Below are positions 14,223 through 21,854 of a DNA stretch of 36,346 bases, piece after piece. The notes under the pieces were generated by a model. The model saw only the letters and a list, made by a program, of their open reading frames with translations, did not search any database and was not told the origin of the DNA. Both the position numbers and the translations under genes were made by a program. The first letter of the stretch is position 1, and every line of letters starts with the position of its first letter. The DNA comes from an uncultured Prevotellaceae bacterium (GTDB lineage Bacteria; Bacteroidota; Bacteroidia; Bacteroidales; Bacteroidaceae): NCBI GenBank assembly GCA_946185485.1, contig CAMHJQ010000030.1, forward strand, positions 1-36,346, read 5' to 3'.

Positions 14223-16796
14223 ATGAAGAGACGAAGTTTATTATTTGTTATTTTTTCTTTATTATTTAGCTACGTTGTGGCGCAATCATTGACGGGCCGT
14301 GCTCCGGGACAGGTGGCTGTGGGTGAGCAGTTCCGCTTGAGCTATACCGTCAATACCGACGATGCCAGGAACTTCCGTGCTGGTGACATCCCTGATGCCT
14401 TCGATGTGCTCATGGGTCCCAGCACGTCCACACAGTCGAGTTTCCAGATGGTCAACGGCCATACGTCGAGTTCGTCCAGCATCACTTATACTTATATTTT
14501 AGTGGCCCGCCAGAATGGTTCGTTTACCATTCCTGCGGCTCATGTGTCGGTAGGTGGCAAGACCATCACGTCCAATGATCTGCATATCAAGGTAACTGGA
14601 CAGGCCCAGCAGGGCAACAGCCAAGGCGGCCGTCAGCAACAGCAGACGGGCACCGATGAAGTGCGCGATGCCGGCTCTGCCATTTCGGGCAGCGACCTCT
14701 TCATCAAGGTGACAGCCTCCAAGCAACATGTGCGCGAACAGGAACCCATCCTGCTCACTTATAAAGTCTATACGCTGGTCGGTCTGACACAGCTCAACGG
14801 TAACATGGCCGATCTGAAGAGTTTCTACACCCGCGAGATTCCTTTGGGGCAGGATCGTCAGTTCCATTTGGAGACGGTCAACGGCAAGAATTACAAGACC
14901 GTCACTTGGCAGCAGTTCGTCATGTTCCCACAGGTGTCGGGAAAGCTCGAGATTCCGGGCATTACCTACGAGGGCATCGTCATCCAGCAGAACCGCAACG
15001 TCGACCCCTTCGAGGCGTTCTTCAACGGCGGTTCTGGATATATCGAGGTCAAGAAGAAAATCAAGGCACCTGGCATTACTATCCAAGTCGATCCGCTGCC
15101 TGAACGTCCCGCCAACTTTTCTGGCGGCGTAGGCCATTATAACATCTCGGCCCAGCTCGACCAGACCGAAGTCAAGGCCAACGACCCCGTCAAGCTGCGT
15201 GTTGTCGTCAGCGGCGTGGGTAACATGAAACTGCTCAAGCAGCCCAACGTCCAGTTCCCCAAGGACTTCGACCACTACGATGCCAAGGTCACCGACAAGA
15301 CCAAGTTGACGACCAGCGGTCTGGAGGGTTCTATCATCTACGACTTCCTGGCCGTGCCGCGCCATCAGGGTGACTTCGAGATTCCTGCCATCGAGTATGT
15401 CTACTTCGATACCCAGTCCAACCAGTACAAGACTGTCAAGACACAGCCCTTCACGCTCCATGTTGCCAAGGGCAACGGCTCGTCTACAGCTGTCTATACT
15501 GGTCAGGAGGATGTCCGACAGCTCAATAGCGACATCCGCTACATCAAGACAGGAGCTACTGAACAGCGTGCCGTCGGCGATTACTTCTTCGGTTCTGCTC
15601 AGTACTGGGTATCATTGGCTGTCTTGCTGCTGGCCTTCATCTCGCTGTTCATCATCTTCCGTCAGCGGGCCATCGACAATGCCGACATTGTCAAGCAGCG
15701 TGCCGGCAAGGCCAACAAGGTGGCTACGAAGCGTCTGAAGAAGGCTGCCCGACTGATGACGGCAGGCAAGCAGAACGAGTTTTACGACGAGGTGCTACGT
15801 GCTTTGTGGGGCTATGTCAGCGACAAACTCAACATGCCCGTCGAACAGCTCTCGCGTGAAAACGTCAGCCAGCAGTTGGCGGCTGCCAATGTCTCCGAAA
15901 CCACCATCGCCCAGTTTATTGGTGCCCTCGACGAGTGTGAGTATGCCCGCTATGCTCCGGGTGACGCTACAGGTAATATGAATAAGGTATACGATATGGC
16001 TATAACAGCTATCACACAAATTGCCACGACGATGAAAAAGCGGCGTGCAGCCAAGTCTTTGACAGTATTACTGCTGATGCTGTTGCTGCCGGTGGCTGCA
16101 TCGGCTGCTGTGACCAAGGCTGAGGCCGACAGCGCCTATGTGCAGGAGCACTACCAACAGGCAGCAAAGACTTATGAAGCCTTACTGAAGCAGGGCGTTT
16201 CCGCCGAGCTATATTTTAATCTCGGCAATGCCTACTACCGTATGGACAACATCACGCTGGCCGTACTCAACTACGAACGTGCTCTCCTGCTGTCGCCTGG
16301 CGACAAGGACATCCGCTTCAACCTGCAGATGGCCCGCTCGAAGACCATTGACAAGATTACGCCCGAGTCGGAGATGTTTTTCGTCACATGGTATCGTTCG
16401 GTGGTCAACATCATGAGTGTCGACGGCTGGGCACGTACCGCCTTGGTGGCCCTCGTCATCGCCATCGTACTGGCGCTACTCTACCTGTTCTCGTCGCCCA
16501 TCTGGCTGCGCAAGGTAGGCTTCTTCGGTGGCATCCTTTTGCTGGCCGTCTTCCTCGTCAGCAATCTCTTTGCCTGGCAGCAGAAGCGTGAGCTGACGCA
16601 TCGTAGCGGGGCTATCATCATCCAGTCTGCTGTCACCATTCGCAGCACACCTGCCAAAACGGGTACCGAACTGTATATCCTTCACGAGGGTACGAAGGTG
16701 ACGGTCACCGACGACAGCATGAAGGACTGGCGCGAGGTGCGCGTGGCCGACGGCAAACAAGGTTGGGTGGAAACCAAGGAAATAGAAATGATATGA
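14223..16796 (+). CDS. BatD-BatE fusion: BatD-like protein plus TPR/SH3 protein
   Basis: 857 residues in one frame. The BatD part has a signal peptide (MKRRSLLFVIFSLLFSYVVA), beta-rich periplasmic domains starting GRAPGQVAVGEQFRLSYTVN, a membrane segment near 461-480 and a basic cytoplasmic region. At residue 604 an in-frame ATG (16032) opens MKKRRAAKSLTVLLLMLLLP, a signal-peptide-like segment that would be the BatE start in an unfused operon. BatE follows: TPRs (about 636-700, with YFNLGNAYYRMDNITLAVLN), two membrane segments (about 737-756 and 765-785) and a C-terminal SH3-like domain (about 793-857, ending KQGWVETKEIEMI). The predicted topology keeps TPR and SH3 regions in the periplasm. 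Internal initiation at 16032 could also yield separate BatE. Confidence 0.88.
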   Translation: MKRRSLLFVIFSLLFSYVVAQSLTGRAPGQVAVGEQFRLSYTVNTDDARNFRAGDIPDAFDVLMGPSTSTQSSFQMVNGHTSSSSSITYTYILVARQNGSFTIPAAHVSVGGKTITSNDLHIKVTGQAQQGNSQGGRQQQQTGTDEVRDAGSAISGSDLFIKVTASKQHVREQEPILLTYKVYTLVGLTQLNGNMADLKSFYTREIPLGQDRQFHLETVNGKNYKTVTWQQFVMFPQVSGKLEIPGITYEGIVIQQNRNVDPFEAFFNGGSGYIEVKKKIKAPGITIQVDPLPERPANFSGGVGHYNISAQLDQTEVKANDPVKLRVVVSGVGNMKLLKQPNVQFPKDFDHYDAKVTDKTKLTTSGLEGSIIYDFLAVPRHQGDFEIPAIEYVYFDTQSNQYKTVKTQPFTLHVAKGNGSSTAVYTGQEDVRQLNSDIRYIKTGATEQRAVGDYFFGSAQYWVSLAVLLLAFISLFIIFRQRAIDNADIVKQRAGKANKVATKRLKKAARLMTAGKQNEFYDEVLRALWGYVSDKLNMPVEQLSRENVSQQLAAANVSETTIAQFIGALDECEYARYAPGDATGNMNKVYDMAITAITQIATTMKKRRAAKSLTVLLLMLLLPVAASAAVTKAEADSAYVQEHYQQAAKTYEALLKQGVSAELYFNLGNAYYRMDNITLAVLNYERALLLSPGDKDIRFNLQMARSKTIDKITPESEMFFVTWYRSVVNIMSVDGWARTALVALVIAIVLALLYLFSSPIWLRKVGFFGGILLLAVFLVSNLFAWQQKRELTHRSGAIIIQSAVTIRSTPAKTGTELYILHEGTKVTVTDDSMKDWREVRVADGKQGWVETKEIEMI

Positions 16797-16824
16797 TAGT
16801 TCATAGTTCACAGTTCATAGTAGA
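16797..16824. repeat. 7-bp tandem array, four units (TAGTTCA type)
   Basis: Units TAGTTCA, TAGTTCA, CAGTTCA, TAGTAGA start immediately after the TGA at 16794-16796 and run into the ATG at 16824. The array is the whole intergenic space between the BatD-BatE gene and the PAP2 gene. Confidence 0.8.
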
Positions 16825-17474
16825 TGGAAGAGATTATACAGTTTGACAAGCACTTGCTGCTGATGGTGAATGGCAGCGACTCGCTGTTTCTGGACAGCCT
16901 GATACTGACGCTGACCAATGCCCTGACGTGGATACCGCTCTATGTCGGACTGCTCTATATGGTCATCCGCAGCAATCCCACCGTTCGTGACGTAGTGCTT
17001 ATCCTGGCGGCAGCAGGCTGTTGTGTACTGCTGGCCGGGGCTGTCGACGACGGGCTTGTGAAACCGACCGTGGCGCGCTGGCGTCCTACCCACGACCCGG
17101 AGATAGGCTCGCTGGTCGATGTCGTCAACAACTACCGAGGCGGCAATTATGGTTTCTTCTCGGCTCATGCCGCAAACACCTTCTCCATCGCCGTCTTCTT
17201 CTCGCTACTTGTTAGGCAACGACTGCTCACCATCTTCCTGGTATGCTGGTCGCTCATCAACTGCTATACACGCCTTTATTTGGGCGTCCACTATCCTGGC
17301 GACATCCTGGTAGGTCTCTGCTGGGGCGGTTTCGTGGGATGGCTGGTCTACCAGGTGTACTGTCGTATCACCATTCCGGTAAAGTATCCGTTGCGCCACT
17401 GTTACATTCCTATGGCCATCTTGATACTGACAGTTATCTTCGCCCTCATCAAAGCCGCCATTACTGACATTTAA
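16824..17474 (+). CDS. PAP2-family membrane phosphatase
   Basis: 216 residues with about five or six membrane segments. The three PAP2 motifs are visible: K80-x6-R87-P88 (KPTVARWRP), S113-A-H115 in GFFSAHAANTF, and R150-x5-H156-x3-D160 in RLYLGVHYPGD. The catalytic histidines H115 and H156 are both present. Such enzymes remove phosphate from lipid-linked substrates such as undecaprenyl pyrophosphate or phosphatidic acid at the periplasmic face; the substrate cannot be told from sequence. It follows the Bat genes and precedes queA by 12 bp, so it is probably cotranscribed with both. Confidence 0.9.
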   Translation: MEEIIQFDKHLLLMVNGSDSLFLDSLILTLTNALTWIPLYVGLLYMVIRSNPTVRDVVLILAAAGCCVLLAGAVDDGLVKPTVARWRPTHDPEIGSLVDVVNNYRGGNYGFFSAHAANTFSIAVFFSLLVRQRLLTIFLVCWSLINCYTRLYLGVHYPGDILVGLCWGGFVGWLVYQVYCRITIPVKYPLRHCYIPMAILILTVIFALIKAAITDI

Positions 17475-17486
17475 TGTTCCCGTTTT

Positions 17487-18734
17487 ATGTATACAAAGGA
17501 CATACATATCAGCGACTATAATTACCCGTTGCCCGACGAACGCATCGCCAAGTTTCCCAAGACGGAGCGCGATACGTCGAAACTGCTCCTCTATGAGCAC
17601 GGTGAGGTAGGGGAGGACGTCTTCTATAACCTGCCCAGCCATCTGCCTGAGGGTGCTCTGATGGTGATGAACAATACGAAGGTTATCCAGGCGCGGCTTC
17701 ACTTCCGTAAGAACGATGCCCAGGGACAGCCCACAGGTGCTCTTATCGAGATATTCCTGCTGGAGCCCGCTAAGCCACGCGACTACGAACAGATGTTCCA
17801 GCAGCGGGAGTGTTGCCAGTGGCTATGTCTCATCGGCAATCAGAAGAAGTGGAAAGAGGGCGCGTTGACGAGAGTGTTAACGGTGAATGATGAAACATAC
17901 AATTTGACGGCTGTGCGCAAGGGTGAGGTAGGCACCAGCCAATTGGTAGAATTCACTTGGTCCACCTCCTCACATTCGTCGTCCAATGTCTCTTTCGCTG
18001 AAATCCTTGATGCCGTAGGCGAACTGCCCATTCCTCCGTACCTGAACCGCGAGACCCAGGAGAGTGACAAGACGACCTATCAGACTGTCTACTCAAAGAT
18101 CAAGGGTAGTGTGGCAGCTCCTACTGCCGGTCTGCATTTCACCCCGAGAGTGCTGGATGCCGTCGATGCTCGGGGTATCGAGCGTCAGGAGGTTACGCTG
18201 CATGTCGGAGCAGGCACTTTCCGTCCCGTCAAGAGCGAGACCATCGGTGAACACCCCATGCATACGGAATATATCGCTGTGCGCCGAGAGACCATCGAGC
18301 GTCTGTTGGCCCACAACTGCCAGGCCATAGCCGTTGGTACCACCAGCGTCAGAACCCTCGAGAGCCTCTACTACATGGGACTGAAGTTGGAAGACAATCT
18401 CACGCTGTCTGCTGATGACCTGCATGTCTGTCAATGGGAACCCTACGAGCGCACGGCTACCATCACGCCCCGGAAGGCGTTGCAGAACATGCTGGAGTGG
18501 TACGACCGTAATGGTGAGACCGTTCTCCACTCCTCGACGCAGATCATCATTGCCCCTGGCTATGACTATAAGATTGTCAAGATGCTCATCACCAATTTCC
18601 ATCAGCCCCAGTCTACGCTGCTGCTATTGGTCAGTGCTTTCGTGCATGGTGACTGGCGTAAAATATACGACTACGCCCTGGCTCACGACTTCCGTTTTCT
18701 GAGCTACGGCGACTCCTCACTCCTCATCCCATAG
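17487..18734 (+). CDS. queA: S-adenosylmethionine:tRNA ribosyltransferase-isomerase
   Basis: Transfers and rearranges the ribosyl group of S-adenosylmethionine onto preQ1 in tRNA to make epoxyqueuosine. Family segments: YPLPDERIAKFPKTERDTSK near residue 13, GSVAAPTAGLHFTPRVLD (about 208-225), LHVGAGTFRPVKSE and HPMHTEYI, and a terminal ITNFHQPQSTLLLLVSAFV. The length of 415 exceeds the typical 350; part of the difference is a serine-rich insertion (WSTSSHSSSNVSFAEILD) near residue 155. No preQ1 riboswitch is visible, in keeping with its position inside an operon. Confidence 0.95.
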   Translation: MYTKDIHISDYNYPLPDERIAKFPKTERDTSKLLLYEHGEVGEDVFYNLPSHLPEGALMVMNNTKVIQARLHFRKNDAQGQPTGALIEIFLLEPAKPRDYEQMFQQRECCQWLCLIGNQKKWKEGALTRVLTVNDETYNLTAVRKGEVGTSQLVEFTWSTSSHSSSNVSFAEILDAVGELPIPPYLNRETQESDKTTYQTVYSKIKGSVAAPTAGLHFTPRVLDAVDARGIERQEVTLHVGAGTFRPVKSETIGEHPMHTEYIAVRRETIERLLAHNCQAIAVGTTSVRTLESLYYMGLKLEDNLTLSADDLHVCQWEPYERTATITPRKALQNMLEWYDRNGETVLHSSTQIIIAPGYDYKIVKMLITNFHQPQSTLLLLVSAFVHGDWRKIYDYALAHDFRFLSYGDSSLLIP

Positions 18735-18765
18735 ACAATAGATGCGAGATGTGAAAAGTTAAATG

Positions 18766-18797
18766 TAAACTCATAAACTCAAAGACTTATAAACTCA
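18766..18797. repeat. 8-bp tandem array, four units (TAAACTCA)
   Basis: Units TAAACTCA, TAAACTCA, AAGACTTA, TAAACTCA in exact 8-bp register, ending 2 bp before the nadE ATG. It is the only array in the window with an 8-bp rather than a 7-bp period. Confidence 0.8.
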
Positions 18798-18799
18798 AT

Positions 18800-20725
18800 A
18801 TGAATTACGGTTTTATCAATGTAGCAGCTGCCGTGCCAGCAGTACGAGTGGCTGACGTAGAGTACAACGTACAGGAGATTGAGAAAATCATTTCCATGGC
18901 CGACGGCCAGCATGTGGAAATCCTGTGTCTGCCAGAACTGTGTCTGACGGGCTATACCTGTCAGGACCTGTTTAAGGAACAGCTGTTGCTGAACAAAGCC
19001 GAAGAGGGGCTGCTCATGCTGCTCGACTTCACCCGCAAGCTCGACATCATCTGCGTTGTCGGTCTGCCCGTCATGGCCGGAGGACTGCTGCTCAACTGTG
19101 CTGCTGTCATCCAGCACGGAACCGTCCTAGGCCTCGTTACCAAGACTTACCTGCCCAACTATAACGAGTTCTACGAGAAGCGTTGGTTTGCCTCTTCACA
19201 GGATCTCAACCCCACAGAGATTTATCTCGCTGGCTCGCCCGTCAGCTTGTCGGCAGAGCCCTTGGTGTTCCAGACGGCCAGTGGCGTGCGCTTTGGTGTG
19301 GAAATTTGTGAGGACGTATGGGCTCCTCTGCCACCCAGCAACAACCTCACCATGGCTGGTGCTGATATCATCCTCAACTGTTCGGCCAGCGACGAACTCA
19401 TTGGCAAGCACCGCTACCTGCGCTCGCTGGTGGCCCAGCAGAGTGCTCGCACCATGTGCGGCTATGTCTATGCCTCGTGTGGCTTCGGAGAGTCTACGCA
19501 GGATGTCGTCTATGGTGGCAACGCGATGATTTTTGAGAACGGACGACTGCTTGTTGAAGGCGACCGTTACTCGTTCCAACCCCAGCTTCAAGTAGCTCAG
19601 ATTGACTACGAGCGACTGCGCACCGAGCGTCATACCAATTCCACATTCATCAACGCCCAGCGCAATGCTCATGCCCGCATCATTGAATGTAAACCAGCCA
19701 TTGCTGAACACCCGTTCCAGTTGACGCGCAATGTCAATCCTCATCCCTTCATCCCCTCCGATGCCGAGATGGCGGACACCTGCGAAGAGATACTCAACAT
19801 CCAGACGGCTGGTCTGGCCAAACGACTCGTCCACACCCAATGCCAGCACCTGGTTGTCGGCATCAGCGGCGGACTTGACTCCACGTTGGCACTCCTTGTC
19901 TGCGTGCGCACCTTCGACAAGTTAGGCTTCGATCGTCATGGCATTATCGGCGTCACCATGCCGGGCTTCGGCACCACCGACCGCACCCACGACAATGCCA
20001 CCTCGCTGATGCAGACGCTGGGCATCACCCAGATGGAGATTTCCATTGCCAAGGCTGTTACACAGCATTTCCACGACATCCAACACGATGCGCATCGACA
20101 CGATGCCACCTACGAGAACTCGCAGGCTCGTGAGCGTACCCAGATACTCATGGACCTCGCCAACAAGTACAATGCCCTCGTCGTGGGCACTGGAGACCTT
20201 TCAGAGCTGGCACTCGGCTGGGCCACCTATAATGGCGACCACATGTCGATGTACGGCGTCAATGCAGGCATCCCCAAGACGCTTATCCAGTATCTCATTC
20301 GTTATATCTCCAGCCTCGACCGCTTTACCGCCCAGCGAGAGACTCTGCTCGACATCATCGCTACCCCCATCTCGCCCGAGTTGACTCCGGCGGATGCCCA
20401 AGGAAACATCCAGCAGAAGACCGAAGACCTTGTCGGCCCGTATGAGTTGCACGACTTCTTCCTTTATTACTTTATGCGCTTTGGCTTTAGTCCTGCCAAG
20501 ATCATGCTGCTGGCTCAGCAGGCCTTTGGAAAGAACTACGACCGTGCCACCATCCGCAAGTGGCTACAGACTTTCTGCCGCCGCTTCTTCTCACAGCAGT
20601 TCAAGCGCAGCTGTCTGCCCGATGGACCCAAGGTCGGCAGCATCAGCCTATCGCCCCGCGGTGACTGGCGTATGCCCAGCGATGCCAGCAGTGCCCTCTG
20701 GCTCAAAGAGTGTGACGAACTGTAA
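18800..20725 (+). CDS. nadE: Glutamine-dependent NAD+ synthetase
   Basis: Final step of NAD synthesis: amidates deamido-NAD using glutamine and ATP. The 641 residues comprise an N-terminal nitrilase-type glutaminase (about 1-290) with the catalytic cysteine C170 in [11 protein letters not shown] and the [16 protein letters not shown] lysine segment, and a C-terminal ATP-pyrophosphatase synthetase domain. The latter has SGGLDS at residues 356-361 and [19 protein letters not shown] near 460. The domain order is that of bacterial two-domain NadE. It is the last gene of the plus-strand run and faces the thioredoxin gene; no terminator hairpin is visible in the 28-bp gap. Confidence 0.95.
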   Translation: MNYGFINVAAAVPAVRVADVEYNVQEIEKIISMADGQHVEILCLPELCLTGYTCQDLFKEQLLLNKAEEGLLMLLDFTRKLDIICVVGLPVMAGGLLLNCAAVIQHGTVLGLVTKTYLPNYNEFYEKRWFASSQDLNPTEIYLAGSPVSLSAEPLVFQTASGVRFGVEICEDVWAPLPPSNNLTMAGADIILNCSASDELIGKHRYLRSLVAQQSARTMCGYVYASCGFGESTQDVVYGGNAMIFENGRLLVEGDRYSFQPQLQVAQIDYERLRTERHTNSTFINAQRNAHARIIECKPAIAEHPFQLTRNVNPHPFIPSDAEMADTCEEILNIQTAGLAKRLVHTQCQHLVVGISGGLDSTLALLVCVRTFDKLGFDRHGIIGVTMPGFGTTDRTHDNATSLMQTLGITQMEISIAKAVTQHFHDIQHDAHRHDATYENSQARERTQILMDLANKYNALVVGTGDLSELALGWATYNGDHMSMYGVNAGIPKTLIQYLIRYISSLDRFTAQRETLLDIIATPISPELTPADAQGNIQQKTEDLVGPYELHDFFLYYFMRFGFSPAKIMLLAQQAFGKNYDRATIRKWLQTFCRRFFSQQFKRSCLPDGPKVGSISLSPRGDWRMPSDASSALWLKECDEL

Positions 20726-20753
20726 TTTTCAGCAGAATGGTTACTCTCGTCCT

Positions 20754-21782
20754 TTACTTGAAGATTTGAGCGAGCTTGGCTTCAAGCTGTTCACCTCGCA
20801 GGTCGGTGTCCACCACTTTGCCCTCACCATCGAAGAGAATATTGGCGGGTATGGCATTGATTCCGTAAGTTGAGGCGGCAATGCTCTTCCACCCGGCAAG
20901 GTCGCTAAGGTGTACCCAAGGCATTTTCATGTTCTTGATGGCCTGTAGCCAGGCTTCCTTCCTGTTGTCAAAGGAGATGGCTACGATGTCGAGTCCCTTG
21001 TCGTGATATTTCTCGTAACATGCCGTCACGTTGGGCATCTCGGCACGACAGGGACCGCACCACGAAGCCCAGAAGTCAACCAGCACATAGCGGCCCTTGC
21101 CGCACCACTCGCTCAGCTTATGCTCCTTGCCCTCGGTGTCGTTCATGGTCAGGTCGATAAACGGTTTTCCAACGGAGCGCGGCGAATTACCGGAGAGCAT
21201 GTCCAGACGTTGCTTGGCCTCCCTCATCGATGGATATAAAGCGTAATTGGGGTGAGCATCGAAAATCTTCTGCAAGTCGCCAGCCGAGAGCCCCTCGGCG
21301 ATTATGGGTACGAAATGCACGGGGATCTCTGACTCCAAATTCTCCATCACTGCCTTGTGCATCACCTTGTACGCCTCCTCTTTGGAGTTATTCTTCATAC
21401 AGGCATATAATCCTCTGACGGCCTCGTTCATCGCCATTGATGCCTTTGAACCCTTGACGCTGCCCACAGTCAAATCCACCTCCGTCGGCATCTCGTCAAC
21501 CATCACGACAGCCATGTTCTTCCATAAATCCTGAGACGACTGTATGTGTTTGAGGTCGGCTACGATGCTTAGCAAGGTGCGTCCGAGAGGCTGCTCGGCT
21601 TCATAGCTCCACTTTCCGTTATTGACCGTCGTGCTGTCTATAGGCTTACCAAAGCCTATCTCGTTGCAAAAATAGATGGTTTCAGCGTCAGCGGCTGCTA
21701 CGCCATGAATGTTGACTTTGGTCTGTGCCTGGCTCATCACGGTGATGAGGGCAACCAGTAAGGTGGTGATTGTTTCCTTCAT
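20754..21782 (-). CDS. TlpA/ResA-like thioredoxin-fold lipoprotein-class protein, periplasmic
   Basis: The start chosen is ATG at 21780-21782, giving the signal peptide MKETITTLLVALITVMSQAQ; an in-frame ATG 15 codons upstream would bury it. No lipobox cysteine is seen, so secretion by signal peptidase I is expected. About 215 residues follow that resemble the DUF4369 domain common before TlpA in Bacteroidetes. The thioredoxin domain then carries LVDFWASWCGPCRAEMPNV with the CxxC pair near residue 241-244, and AISFDNRKEAWLQAIKNM. It probably reduces disulfides in the periplasm; the partner is unknown. It lies 72 bp downstream of addB, possibly in the same transcript. Confidence 0.88.
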   Translation of the reverse strand: MKETITTLLVALITVMSQAQTKVNIHGVAAADAETIYFCNEIGFGKPIDSTTVNNGKWSYEAEQPLGRTLLSIVADLKHIQSSQDLWKNMAVVMVDEMPTEVDLTVGSVKGSKASMAMNEAVRGLYACMKNNSKEEAYKVMHKAVMENLESEIPVHFVPIIAEGLSAGDLQKIFDAHPNYALYPSMREAKQRLDMLSGNSPRSVGKPFIDLTMNDTEGKEHKLSEWCGKGRYVLVDFWASWCGPCRAEMPNVTACYEKYHDKGLDIVAISFDNRKEAWLQAIKNMKMPWVHLSDLAGWKSIAASTYGINAIPANILFDGEGKVVDTDLRGEQLEAKLAQIFK

Positions 21783-21854
21783 GTGAATAATTGTTACGTT
21801 GTTATTGAATGCTGTTCTTTGTTTCATCGTTGACTATTTGATTTTTATCGTCAG

